From: Deltaproteobacteria bacterium
Lineage (GTDB): Bacteria; Desulfobacterota; Desulfobulbia; Desulfobulbales; Desulfurivibrionaceae
DNA length: 64,000 nt
Direction: 5' to 3'
Assembly (NCBI GenBank): GCA_013349295.1
Contig: DUZW01000006.1
Coordinates: 44,539 to 108,538 of the forward strand
The position numbers were made by a program, and so were the translations under genes. Shown piece by piece: positions 37,019 to 45,222 of the stretch. The notes beneath the pieces are model-generated. The model had not been told where the DNA came from. It made no database searches and saw nothing but the letters and a program-made list of their open reading frames with translations. The stretch's first letter is position 1; each line of letters opens with the position of its first letter.

Positions 37019-37813
37019 TCAGTGGCTGCCGCCACCCTTCTTGAAGATTGCGCCGACAGCCAAGCCGGCGACCAACGCGATAATAACCGCCATTATGCCA
37101 TACAAGCCGGCCTGATCAAAGGCCATTTTCGACAAGAACGCAGTCATGCCGACACTCTTGACCTCAAAATGGGTCGAAGCCCGATCAACAATTTTACCGT
37201 CCCTGGCGGCGAGAACATCCACCGTGTAAACTCCGGGAGGGGCCTGATACGGCCAGGCAACGTCAACCATATAGGTGTTGCCCTCTACCCCATGCTGTCG
37301 GACAACGGCTCCCTCCTGGATATCGTACACCTTTTCCTGCTTCTTGAACTTGAGGTATTCGTCGAACCATTTTCCGTCCGCCTGATTTCCTGCGCTGTCT
37401 TCAATGCGGATACGTCCGCGCAAGGCTTCATAACCAAGCAGATTCTGATTGCGTTCCGCCGCTCCGAGTATCCGACTCAGCTCGGCAGTGCTCTGCAACA
37501 GATAAATACGGGGCGCATCCTTGAATTCAAGGGTCCCTTTTTTCATCCAGACCAGGCCGCCGACCTTTTCCTTGAACTTCAAGGCGGTATCAGCCGGTTC
37601 ACTGGTGATGGTGACGATCAGATCGTCGGTGCTGGCGCTCTGACCGGTGATCGACAGCACAGCGCCATGATAGGTAAAGGTTATCGGAATATTGTCCGGA
37701 GTCACCGAGCAAGTGAGCGCCTGAGCCGCGGAAACAGGCAGACTGCCAAGTCCGAGGAGAACAACTGCCGCCAAGGTTAATTCCCTGGAGAATTTCATAA
37801 GCATACGTTTCAT
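37019..37813 (-). CDS. TIGR02186 family membrane-anchored periplasmic protein
   Basis: A 264-residue protein matching the TIGR02186/Alph_Pro_TM family as I remember it. It has a signal peptide (LTLAAVVLLGLGSLPVSA), a periplasmic domain with ITFTYHGAVLSITG and KEKVGGLVWMKKGTLEFKDA, and one C-terminal membrane segment (IMAVIIALVAGLAVGAIF). The family usually sits beside TauE/SafE transporters; its role is not established. The ATG lies one base after the TauE stop, with GGGAGG eight bases upstream. Confidence 0.78.
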   Translation of the reverse strand: MKRMLMKFSRELTLAAVVLLGLGSLPVSAAQALTCSVTPDNIPITFTYHGAVLSITGQSASTDDLIVTITSEPADTALKFKEKVGGLVWMKKGTLEFKDAPRIYLLQSTAELSRILGAAERNQNLLGYEALRGRIRIEDSAGNQADGKWFDEYLKFKKQEKVYDIQEGAVVRQHGVEGNTYMVDVAWPYQAPPGVYTVDVLAARDGKIVDRASTHFEVKSVGMTAFLSKMAFDQAGLYGIMAVIIALVAGLAVGAIFKKGGGSH

Positions 37814-37814
37814 T

Positions 37815-38744
37815 TTAGTGGCCTCCCGCATAGGAAAGAAGAATGGAAGGCTCCAACACCAGCTCCAGGATAATCTTGACGGTAACCGCAAGCACGATGA
37901 GGGAAAGCAAAATCTTCAGCTGGTCGCCATGGAGCTTACGACCCAGCACGGTACCGATCTGTGCGCCGAACACCGACCCCACCAGAAGAAGCAGGGCAAG
38001 CATGAAATCAACGGTGTGATTGGAGTACGCCTGAAGATAGGTAACCTCAATGCAGGTGAAAAGAATCTGGAAGAGGCTGGTTCCCACCACCACATGCATG
38101 GGCATCCGCAGCATATAGATCATCACCGGCACCATGAGAAAGCCGCCACCAACCCCCATGATCGCGGCGAGGACACCGACAAAGGTACCAAGGAAAAGAG
38201 GCACCAGGGCTGAGTGGGTGACCCCTGATTTTTCAAAATAGATTTGCAAGGGCAGGGCTGTGAAAAATCCACCCTTCTTCACTTTCGCCGCGGCAGCCGG
38301 TGCGGCTGCGGTCGGGACCTTTTTGGTTTTGCGCATGGCGTTGAGACTTTCAACAAACATGAAGCTGCCGACCAGACCCAGCATGATCACATAGGTCATT
38401 TTGATCATGAAATCCGCGCCGCCGGTGGCCCGCAGGATCTTGATAACCTGGACCCCGGTTGCCCCGCCGGCAAAACCGCCGATCAGGAGATAGAAGCCCA
38501 TCTTGAAATCCACGTTGCCCAAACGCCAATGGGAAATGGTTCCGGAAGCTGAGGCTGCCACGATCTGGTTGGCATCCGTTGCCGCCGCGATTGTGGGCGG
38601 AATGCCGATCATCATCAAGAGCGGGGTCATGAGAAAGCCCCCGCCCACACCAAAGAGGCCGGACAAAAGGCCGACCCCCAATCCCAGGCCCATTACCACC
38701 AGATAATTCACGCTGGTAAGGGCTATTGGCAGATACATGTACAT
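37815..38744 (-). CDS. TauE/SafE family anion exporter
   Basis: A 309-residue membrane protein with eight or so segments arranged as two homologous halves. Each half has the family motif: GLLSGLFGVGGGFLMTPLLM near the start and GVLAAIMGVGGGFLMVPVMI near residue 215. TauE/SafE proteins export sulfite, sulfoacetate or other organic anions. A cytoplasmic Ala/Lys-rich loop (KKVPTAAAPAAAAKVKKGG) divides the halves. AAAGGAGG precedes the ATG. It is followed directly by TIGR02186 and preceded by the UspA-like gene, all behind the sigma-54 promoter. Confidence 0.9.
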   Translation of the reverse strand: MYMYLPIALTSVNYLVVMGLGLGVGLLSGLFGVGGGFLMTPLLMMIGIPPTIAAATDANQIVAASASGTISHWRLGNVDFKMGFYLLIGGFAGGATGVQVIKILRATGGADFMIKMTYVIMLGLVGSFMFVESLNAMRKTKKVPTAAAPAAAAKVKKGGFFTALPLQIYFEKSGVTHSALVPLFLGTFVGVLAAIMGVGGGFLMVPVMIYMLRMPMHVVVGTSLFQILFTCIEVTYLQAYSNHTVDFMLALLLLVGSVFGAQIGTVLGRKLHGDQLKILLSLIVLAVTVKIILELVLEPSILLSYAGGH

Positions 38745-38805
38745 CTTCTTCCTCCTTTACTCATTCTTGTTGTGTTGCAATACCGTTAAGAAAATGTCGG
38801 TCCAT

Positions 38806-39315
38806 TCACTGTCCGTCAGGGGGATTTCCCCCGGGGAACAAAGCTTGGGACCGGCTGTTGACCTCGGAAATAGCGCGTTCAAGGGTTGATGCGTCCCATG
38901 GAGTCATGATAACCGACCACAGGTCCGGCAGATACCAGTTATCACTGCTCTGAAGCTGCTTACGGAGGAGGTTGACCCAAACGGTTTTACGCTCGAAACC
39001 ATTGCGGTCATTGACCCCGAGGACAAGACAGAAAATCCGGTGCGCGCAAAGAAACCGGATCAAGGGATCGCCCGTCAATCTTTCCAAAATATGCGTTTGA
39101 ATCCTTACCCCTTCCTGGCCGGAAAGCCTGGTTGCCAGAGAAACAAATTGCTCCTGCGTTTCTCTGGCAGACGAACTCTTTCTCCCGCTTTTGCTGTCTG
39201 CCTGGCAAACGGCATGCAGGATTCCCGTGGTGCGCCTGGCAAGTTCGACAGCATGAACAGTGGCGGAAAGATCGACGGTGGCTCCGGTCAGGAGGAGTGC
39301 GATACCAGCTTTCAT
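38806..39315 (-). CDS. UspA-like protein, first gene after the sigma-54 promoter
   Basis: A 169-residue protein with a universal-stress-protein-like alpha/beta pattern: IALLLTGATVDLSATVHAVE as strand 1 and helix 1, a middle helix, ERLTGDPLIRFLCAHRI leading to LVLGV as strand 4. The ATP-binding G-x2-G-x9-GS motif of UspA is not evident, so it may be a non-nucleotide type. GAGGAG precedes the ATG at 39315. Being first behind the enhancer-dependent promoter it should share control with TauE and the dikinase-like genes. Confidence 0.6.
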   Translation of the reverse strand: MKAGIALLLTGATVDLSATVHAVELARRTTGILHAVCQADSKSGRKSSSARETQEQFVSLATRLSGQEGVRIQTHILERLTGDPLIRFLCAHRIFCLVLGVNDRNGFERKTVWVNLLRKQLQSSDNWYLPDLWSVIMTPWDASTLERAISEVNSRSQALFPGGNPPDGQ

Positions 39316-39362
39316 GGACGCTCCTCGCTTGCCTTGAACAGGCAATCATTGCCCGCGCTTTA

Positions 39363-39378
39363 AGCATTAACCGTGCCA
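39363..39378 (-). promoter_or_regulatory. Sigma-54 promoter (-24/-12) of the UspA-TauE-dikinase operon
   Basis: On the minus strand the sequence TGGCACG-GTTA-ATGCT matches the RpoN consensus TGGCACG-N4-TTGCW at all but one position and keeps the essential GG and GC exactly ten bases apart. It ends about 48 bases before the ATG of the UspA-like gene. An NtrC-family activator gene lies just upstream, and paired palindromes sit at enhancer distance. Confidence 0.85.
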
Positions 39379-39443
39379 CCAGACATATCTAGCTGTTTAC
39401 AGGTACTTTTGCCTCATTCACACGAACAAAGACAGCGACCCAA

Positions 39444-39462
39444 CTGTTCACTATTGAAACAG
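39444..39462 (-). promoter_or_regulatory. Upstream activator site 1, CTGTT-N8-AAACAG palindrome
   Basis: The 19-base element CTGTTCACTATTGAAACAG is a near-palindrome about 80 bp upstream of the sigma-54 promoter. It shares CTGTTC and TGAAACAG at the same spacing with site 2, and TGAAACA recurs four times in this gap. It is the likely binding site of the adjacent NtrC-family regulator. Confidence 0.7.
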
Positions 39463-39510
39463 TAAAAGTGCAACTGATTGTAATTACGATTTTTTTTCAT
39501 ACTGAAACAA

Positions 39511-39529
39511 CTGTTCCCATATGAAACAG
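39511..39529 (-). promoter_or_regulatory. Upstream activator site 2, CTGTT-N8-AAACAG palindrome
   Basis: CTGTTCCCATATGAAACAG, 19 bases, matches site 1 in length, arms and central spacing and lies 67 bases further upstream. Extra TGAAACA half-sites at 39503 and 39536 flank it. Two sites with extra half-sites are typical of enhancer regions for hexameric activators. Confidence 0.7.
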
Positions 39530-39569
39530 CAAGACTGAAACAGCGAAAAAGCAAGGAGGAAGGAGAAGA

Positions 39570-40934
39570 TTACTTGTCGGAAAACAAATTAAGATTCTTG
39601 AGACGCCGCCACAAGGTGGTGCGGGAGATACCGAGCAGACGGGCGGTCTCTGTCTGATTGAAACCGCTGCGACGGTACACCTCGGTGATGTGTTCCTGTT
39701 CAAGCGCCTTGAGATGGTGAGCGTTTTTCTCCGGCACAGGCGGCTGAATTTCCGCAAAAAAGATATCCGGAGGAAGATCCCTGGCCGTGAGAACGGAATC
39801 CCGGGAAAGGGCCACCGCCCGCTCCACGATATTCTGCAACTCCCTGACATTGCCGGGGAAAGTGTACGAGGAAAGTGCCTCGATAAAATCCGTCGCGATT
39901 TCCGGCACGGGCTTACCGAACTGTGTGGCGATGAGCGTGACAAAATGCTCAACCAGCAACGGGATGTCCTCCTGCCGTTTCCGTAGCGGCGGGATATTAA
40001 TCATCACCACCTTCAGGCGATAGAAAAGATCTTGGCGAAACTCGCCCGCGGCGATCATCTTCTCGATATCCCGGTTGGTTGCCGCGATAAGCCGAACATT
40101 GATGCTTACCGGGACAACGCCGCCAACCCGGAGCAAGGTTCGCTCCTGGATAACCCGCAGCAGTTTGATCTGCATGGCAATGGGCATCTCGCCGACCTCA
40201 TCGAGAAAGACCGTCCCGCCGTCGGCCGCTTCAAGCAACCCAAGTTTGGTACTCACCGCCCCGGTGAACGCGCCCTTTTCATGGCCAAAAAGTTCGTTGG
40301 CCACCAGTTCTTCACTGAAGGCCCCACAGTTAAAGGGGATAAAGGGATGGGGACCACGGCCGCTGGTGCTGTGGAGGGCCTTGGCCACAAGTTCCTTGCC
40401 GGTGCCGCTTTCCCCCTGAATAAGCACGTTGCAATTGAGCGGCGCGATCTGACGGATGGTTTTGAAAATCTCCAGCATGGCCGGGGAGCGGCCAATGATT
40501 CCGGCAAAGCGGTCGGAAAAACCTGCCTCGGCCACGCTGCGTCCGCCGGCGCCCGCGTCCTGCAGGGCATCGCGCACGGCATTGCGCAGTTCCTCAAGCC
40601 GAAACGGCTTGGCCAGATAGTGGTAAGCTCCGGCCTTCATGGCCCGAACCGCATGGTCCACCGTGGCGTAGCCGGTCATCAGGATAACCTTGGTCGCCGG
40701 GGCCAAGGCGGTAACCCGGAGCAGAACGTCAAGGCCGTCGGCATCGTTGAGGCGGACATCCGTGACCAGGATATCCGCCGCTTCTTCCGAGAACCGCGCC
40801 ATCGCCTCGGAGGCGGAAACAAAGCCCTCCACCTCATAGCCGTCCTTGCCCAAGGCCTGGACCAGTCGTCGGACCGTAACGATTTCATCATCGAGTATAT
40901 AGATGCGGTTTTTACGCGTTACGTTTTCTGTCAT
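39570..40934 (-). CDS. NtrC-family sigma-54-dependent response regulator
   Basis: A 454-residue activator with three domains: receiver (residues 8-125; IYILDDEIVTVRRL, phospho-Asp in VTDVRLNDADG, KPFRLEEL), AAA+ central domain (145-385; Walker A GESGTGKE, the sigma-54 contact loop KGAFTGAV, Walker B GGTVFLDEVGE, arginine-finger region FRQDLFYRL) and a C-terminal Fis-type helix-turn-helix (NQTETARLLGISRTTLWRRL). It should hydrolyse ATP to open the RpoN holoenzyme at the promoter at 39363. ATG 40934 is chosen because the receiver starts just after it. Confidence 0.95.
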   Translation of the reverse strand: MTENVTRKNRIYILDDEIVTVRRLVQALGKDGYEVEGFVSASEAMARFSEEAADILVTDVRLNDADGLDVLLRVTALAPATKVILMTGYATVDHAVRAMKAGAYHYLAKPFRLEELRNAVRDALQDAGAGGRSVAEAGFSDRFAGIIGRSPAMLEIFKTIRQIAPLNCNVLIQGESGTGKELVAKALHSTSGRGPHPFIPFNCGAFSEELVANELFGHEKGAFTGAVSTKLGLLEAADGGTVFLDEVGEMPIAMQIKLLRVIQERTLLRVGGVVPVSINVRLIAATNRDIEKMIAAGEFRQDLFYRLKVVMINIPPLRKRQEDIPLLVEHFVTLIATQFGKPVPEIATDFIEALSSYTFPGNVRELQNIVERAVALSRDSVLTARDLPPDIFFAEIQPPVPEKNAHHLKALEQEHITEVYRRSGFNQTETARLLGISRTTLWRRLKNLNLFSDK

Positions 40935-41208
40935 CACAGATTTTTCCAGGGAACTACGCGAAGGTGAAAGAATATTTATCAAGGCATCGGAAACGGAGCG
41001 AGCATCTCCAGCGACAGAGGTTTGGCAAGACTAGCATGCTCCCCATAGCCTTGCAAAGTGATTTTTCACTGCCGAGAAATGAACCGCCCCACTCGCCTTC
41101 GGCTTAAGGAAAACAAATTCATTGGCATTCTCAATTGCCCGGCGTATTAACAATGTTACGGGATACAGCTCTAGAATACATCCAAAACAAACAGGGAAGA
41201 ACCAGGCC
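40935..41208. other. Divergent promoter region
   Basis: No gene is seen between the divergent NtrC-type gene and the zinc-ribbon gene. I could not pick out a convincing RpoN site or a good -35/-10 pair for either direction. Confidence 0.4.
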
Positions 41209-41436
41209 ATGCCTGCAGCCAAAAAATCCAACACCGCCACCGCCATAACAGATTATCCGCAACTGCGTCTTGACTGCATCTTCTGTGGGGGCAAGGCCAC
41301 CCTTTCCGGACGCTGACACAACGGTTCGGTGCTCTGCACGGTGTGCGGAATGGAATCTCACGCAAAACATTACCGTGAACAGATCGAATTATGGCAAGAG
41401 GATGTCTGTCGCTGCCTGACACAGAAAGGGATATAA
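41209..41436 (+). CDS. Zinc-ribbon protein with in-frame TGA, candidate selenoprotein
   Basis: From ATG 41209 (AGGGAAG upstream) the frame reads 35 residues to a TGA at 41314-41316, then continues as clear coding sequence to TAA at 41436: HNGSVLCTVCGMESHAKHY and EDVCRCLTQKGI. The halves complete a ribbon with CIFC (23, 26) and CTVC (43, 46), so the TGA at codon 36 lies between the Cys pairs. Around it TTCCG/CGGAA, CACA/TGTG and GTGC/GCAC can nest into a stem-loop, the place of a bacterial SECIS. Read through it gives 75 residues. A nonsense mutation or sequencing error is the alternative. Confidence 0.5.
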
Positions 41437-41519
41437 ACGAAACAAACGCCCTAGACAAGGATTAGCGGGATTTTTTTTAGCTTGCAGAGAAAAGGAGACA
41501 AAACTGGAAAGGGGGATGC

Positions 41520-41738
41520 TCAAATTTTATAACGCTGATAAATCTCCAGCCGCACCGGGCAATCACAGGTATGCAGGCTGCCGTATTTTTTCTTGTAGGG
41601 ACAATTTTCATCCCCCTGATCAATGAAATAAAAATTATCTCCATCAATGGGAAAAGCCGGTCGGCAATAGGTATGGCTCTCCCGGCAGGCATAGGCTCGT
41701 TGACACAACGGGGCCAAGGTCTTCTTCTTTTCAGTCAT
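41520..41738 (-). CDS. Small Cys-rich hypothetical protein
   Basis: A 72-residue protein with five Cys (LCQRAYACRESHTYCRP, DENCPYKKKYG, CDCPVRL region) and aromatic residues, suggesting a metal-bound cytoplasmic fold. I do not recognise the family. The ATG at 41738 has AGGGA seven bases upstream; the longer start lacks a ribosome site. It converges with the candidate selenoprotein gene, 83 bases apart; both are small and Cys-rich, but a link is speculative. Confidence 0.55.
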   Translation of the reverse strand: MTEKKKTLAPLCQRAYACRESHTYCRPAFPIDGDNFYFIDQGDENCPYKKKYGSLHTCDCPVRLEIYQRYKI

Positions 41739-42062
41739 TCGTTTTCCCTGCCGCATGGATTATTAATAACTGAACGCTATCACACGGCGGAGATGAAACA
41801 CAATACTGGAAAAATACGGGGTCCCTGGATGTCCCTCTCCAGAGACAAACTCCTTGAGGACGGATTTACGCTTTGATTACCACCTGAACCGACGGTCAGT
41901 ACTGACCCATCACCCACGGAAAACCGTTAAATATCAAGGAGATCAGAGAAAGCCCCCCGGAATGGCCCGGCAAAAAGCCGTTTAAGAATTACTCCCCTGA
42001 ATGGCATTTTGCTGTAATCCGTCCGGACAAATAAAAAAACTTCCAGCGCTTCCCCTTGAAAA
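41739..42062. other. Intergenic region upstream of the Cys-rich gene
   Basis: This 324-base stretch has no supported gene. A 27-codon plus-strand frame near 41793 (ATG preceded by GGCGGAG) is too short to accept. No clear promoter or terminator is visible. Confidence 0.4.
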
Positions 42063-43844
42063 TCACTGCCCAGCGGAAACAGAGAAAACCGGGGCGCTCC
42101 GCTCACTGATCCCCCGCCGAATCACTTCCTTGTTGTAAGCGGCGATGGCATCCCGGCGCTTGAGCATCCCAACCACCCAACGGTTGTCCGTGGCCTCCAC
42201 CACGGGAATCTCTTCCAATCCCTTTGCATCGAAGAGGGTCATGGCGGCATGGAGGTTATCTTCCGGCGTGAGTACGACAACCTTGCGGGTGCAGATATTC
42301 CCCACCCGGGCGGAAAGCCGCAGCTCCTCGTCATGCAGAATGCTTTTCACGTCCTGGAGGGAGACAACCCCGGTCATCCTGCCGCTTTCATCGACCACTG
42401 GAAAATAGAAACTGTCCCTGGTCATGCTGAAGATGGTCAGCAGCTGGTTCACATTGGCCTGTTCGCTGATAAAATCCACATCCTCGCTGACAACCCTGCC
42501 GACCTTGATGGACTTCATCACCGAAATTTCCCTCCCTTCATGGAGATCAATACCGTCGCGGCTGAAATCCACGGTGTCTATGGAGTCCGGATTCAAGCGA
42601 GCGGCCACCACCGTCCCGATAATACTTGAAAGCATGATGGGGATGATGATGAGATAGTTGCCGGTCATTTCAAAAAGAAGAAAAATGGCGGTGAGCGGTG
42701 CATGGGTGGCCGCGGCTAAAAAAGCACCGATACCCACTGCGGCATAGGCGCCGGAATTGGCGGTATATTGGGGAAACAGTCCATGGGCCATATCGCCGAA
42801 TGCCCCGCCGGTCACGGCCCCGATGAAAAGCGCCGGAGCAAACACCCCGCCCGCTCCGCCGGATCCCAAGGTAAGGGCGGTTGCCACAATCTTGAAAAAA
42901 ATCAGGGCAATCATCACCCAGAGCACACCATTACCGGCCAAGACCTCTTCCAGATAATGGTACCCGTCTCCCATTATCTGAGGAAAGCCTATGGCCAGCA
43001 CGCCAAGCATCAAGGCCCCGAGCAATGGCTTGAGCTGCGGATGCAGATTGAGGACGGTGAAGCGATCGCGAATCTTATAAAACACATAAATATGCAGCAC
43101 CGCGATCAGTCCCATAACCACACCCATCAGCGAATAAAGGGGGATTTCCACCAGGGAGTTGACGATCTCATAGGCGGGAATGGGAAAGGCGGGAGAAGCA
43201 CCGTAATAGCCGCGGGAGACAACGGTGGCCATGGCCGAGGAGATGACCAGGGCGGCAAAAGAGCCGATTTCATAGGTGCCCAGCAGAACGATCTCGGCGG
43301 CAAAAAATACCCCGGCAATGGGGGCGTTGAACATGGCCGCTACTCCGCCGGCGCAACCTGCGGCGATAAAAACCTTCATCCTGCTGCCGGAAACCCGGAA
43401 GAACTGACCGAACTGCGAACCCACCGCCCCGCCCACCTGGGCGATTGGCCCCTCAACCCCGGCGGAACCGCCGGTGCCGATGGTCAAGGCGCAGGAAAGG
43501 ATTTTGAGCGTAATGATCCTAAAACGGATAATCCCGCCTTCCAGATTGACCTGGCGCAGAAATTTCGGAAAGCCGTAACCGTTGACATCGCCGCGAAAAA
43601 GCAGGGAAAGGGGGATGAGCAATACCATGCCGCTGATGGGAAGCAACGGCAAAAGCAGGAGGTGCAGCCCACCTTTTTCCAGGCCGAGCAGCGCGGAACC
43701 GGCAACAAAAATATTGTCATGAACCAGGGCGACGGTGGTGCGAAAGAGAATATTCGCCGCCCCGGCCATCAGGCCGATACAGGCAGCCATGGCAATCAAC
43801 CGGAAATTCTCGCCCGGCAGGATTCTTTTGATCTTCGTTTTCAT
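42063..43844 (-). CDS. ClC family chloride channel/antiporter with two CBS domains
   Basis: A 593-residue protein. Residues about 15-430 are the ClC membrane core with GTGGSAGVEGPIAQVGGAVG (G-x-EGP loop keeping the gating Glu) and SGGAGGVFAPALFIGAVTGG (GxFxP motif). Residues about 450-580 are a CBS pair (for example FYFPVVDESGRMTGVVSLQD and EEIPVVEATDNRWVVGMLKR), which in ClC proteins binds nucleotides and gates transport. The ATG overlaps the TGA of the dGTPase-like gene, an unusual pairing. Chloride or another halide is the likely substrate. Confidence 0.93.
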   Translation of the reverse strand: MKTKIKRILPGENFRLIAMAACIGLMAGAANILFRTTVALVHDNIFVAGSALLGLEKGGLHLLLLPLLPISGMVLLIPLSLLFRGDVNGYGFPKFLRQVNLEGGIIRFRIITLKILSCALTIGTGGSAGVEGPIAQVGGAVGSQFGQFFRVSGSRMKVFIAAGCAGGVAAMFNAPIAGVFFAAEIVLLGTYEIGSFAALVISSAMATVVSRGYYGASPAFPIPAYEIVNSLVEIPLYSLMGVVMGLIAVLHIYVFYKIRDRFTVLNLHPQLKPLLGALMLGVLAIGFPQIMGDGYHYLEEVLAGNGVLWVMIALIFFKIVATALTLGSGGAGGVFAPALFIGAVTGGAFGDMAHGLFPQYTANSGAYAAVGIGAFLAAATHAPLTAIFLLFEMTGNYLIIIPIMLSSIIGTVVAARLNPDSIDTVDFSRDGIDLHEGREISVMKSIKVGRVVSEDVDFISEQANVNQLLTIFSMTRDSFYFPVVDESGRMTGVVSLQDVKSILHDEELRLSARVGNICTRKVVVLTPEDNLHAAMTLFDAKGLEEIPVVEATDNRWVVGMLKRRDAIAAYNKEVIRRGISERSAPVFSVSAGQ

Positions 43845-45010
43845 GTTTTTTCCGGGACTTCACAACCCAGTAACCTTGCCTGTCGCAAAAAATACTCATC
43901 GGTCATCCCGGCGATGAAATCTCGCACCATGATGGCAGGCTGTTGGGCCATGACATACTCCCGGCCCTGTTCATTTAAAAAATTCGTATACATTTCAGCC
44001 TGTTGTTCCTGCTTGGCAAACTGGTCCAGACAGGAAGCAAATAGCACCCGGTAACAATCGGTAATCTTGGCAAGCCCTTTTTTGATGGCGGGATTCAGAT
44101 AGATCCGCTCGTAGTTGAAACCCTTCAACTCTTTCAGCCCCTCTGAAACCTCCTCGCTGAAGGCAATGGCCCCATCTTCAAGGCCATTGGCGATCAGGTC
44201 CGTCACCAGACGATAGACCATGCTGCCGTTGGTCCGACCAAAGACCTCCTGACAGCGGAAAGGAATATCCTCCCGCCTGATGAGGCCAAGCTCAATGGCA
44301 TCCTCAATGTCCCTGCCGATATAGGCAATGGTGTCCGCAAAACGGACCACGCACCCTTCCATGGTCATGGGGACCAGTTCCATTCGGCGATCAAGAGACT
44401 TTGCCTCACCCTGCCGGTCAAGATCGGCAAAGGTCTTGCCGCGCTGGGGCGCAAGGCAGCGATTGTGAATCTCCCCATCGTGGCACATGATGCCGTCCAG
44501 GGTTTGCAGGGTCAGATTCCAGCCCCTGCCCTGGCGTTCAATACCTTCCAGAAAACGGACACTTTGCAGATTATGCTGAAACGAGGGCAGCCCGTGCTCA
44601 CGGCAGAGTGCATCCAGAACCTTTTCCCCGTCATGACCAAAGGGCGGATGCCCGATATCATGCCCCAGGGCTATGGCCTCGATAAGATCTTCATTCAACC
44701 GCAGATAACGGCCGATGGTCCGACCGATCTTCGCCACCAACTGCACATGCAAAACCCGATGGGTGATATGGTCGTTCTTGACCATGTAAAACACCTGGGT
44801 TTTATCGATGTATCGCGTATAGGCCCGCGAATGCAGAACCCGGTCGCCATCCACGGCAAAAGATTGACGATGATCCTGGCCTTGACCTTCTTCGGTTCGC
44901 CGCCTGACCCCTTCCCTGCTTAAGCTGGCGAGCGGCGACAAACGTCCGGCCTCAAGGTCGTCCAACTGGTCTTTCAAGGCAAGCAAATGGGGGTTGGTCA
45001 CATGGGGCAT
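43841..45010 (-). CDS. dGTPase-like HD-domain triphosphohydrolase
   Basis: A 389-residue HD-superfamily enzyme of the deoxyguanosinetriphosphate triphosphohydrolase group. Metal motifs are HSRAYTRYIDKTQVF (first His), IALGHDIGHPPFGHDGEKVL (HD), and later VRFADTIAYIGRDIEDA (Asp). It removes triphosphate from dGTP or related dNTPs. Several in-frame ATGs exist; 45010 is chosen because sequence further upstream looks non-coding, though the ribosome site is weak. It is coupled to the ClC gene by ATGA overlap. Confidence 0.85.
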   Translation of the reverse strand: MPHVTNPHLLALKDQLDDLEAGRLSPLASLSREGVRRRTEEGQGQDHRQSFAVDGDRVLHSRAYTRYIDKTQVFYMVKNDHITHRVLHVQLVAKIGRTIGRYLRLNEDLIEAIALGHDIGHPPFGHDGEKVLDALCREHGLPSFQHNLQSVRFLEGIERQGRGWNLTLQTLDGIMCHDGEIHNRCLAPQRGKTFADLDRQGEAKSLDRRMELVPMTMEGCVVRFADTIAYIGRDIEDAIELGLIRREDIPFRCQEVFGRTNGSMVYRLVTDLIANGLEDGAIAFSEEVSEGLKELKGFNYERIYLNPAIKKGLAKITDCYRVLFASCLDQFAKQEQQAEMYTNFLNEQGREYVMAQQPAIMVRDFIAGMTDEYFLRQARLLGCEVPEKT

Positions 45011-45167
45011 GGCGTTACGGTCCGATTGTCTCATTGATGAGGGAAAATAAAAGTATATCCCATCAATCCCATCCGCACAATGCCTTGTCGCATTTAAGAT
45101 ACCGACACATAACAACCATCACCGTCAGCACTGCTGTGCCGCTTATTTTAATGCGATTCCTTGCAAA

Positions 45168-45187
45168 GTTAGGTAATAATACCTAAC
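45168..45187. promoter_or_regulatory. Perfect palindrome GTTAGGTA-ATAA-TACCTAAC
   Basis: Eight-bp arms with a four-base AT centre lie about 160 bases upstream of both divergent genes. The perfect symmetry suggests a dimeric repressor site. A partial copy (AATACCTAAATAT) occurs near 11667 and TTAGGTAT near 3740, but neither is symmetric. Confidence 0.5.
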
Positions 45188-45222
45188 GACCTAAAAATGG
45201 AAACTCTGCCATTTTCCAACAA

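Noticed and set aside
41571..41876. Plus-strand frame of 101 codons
   Set aside because: Overlaps the better-supported Cys-rich gene on the other strand and has no ribosome site.
42768..44054. Plus-strand open frame opposite the ClC gene
   Set aside because: His- and Gly-rich composition produced by the antisense of membrane segments; no domain.
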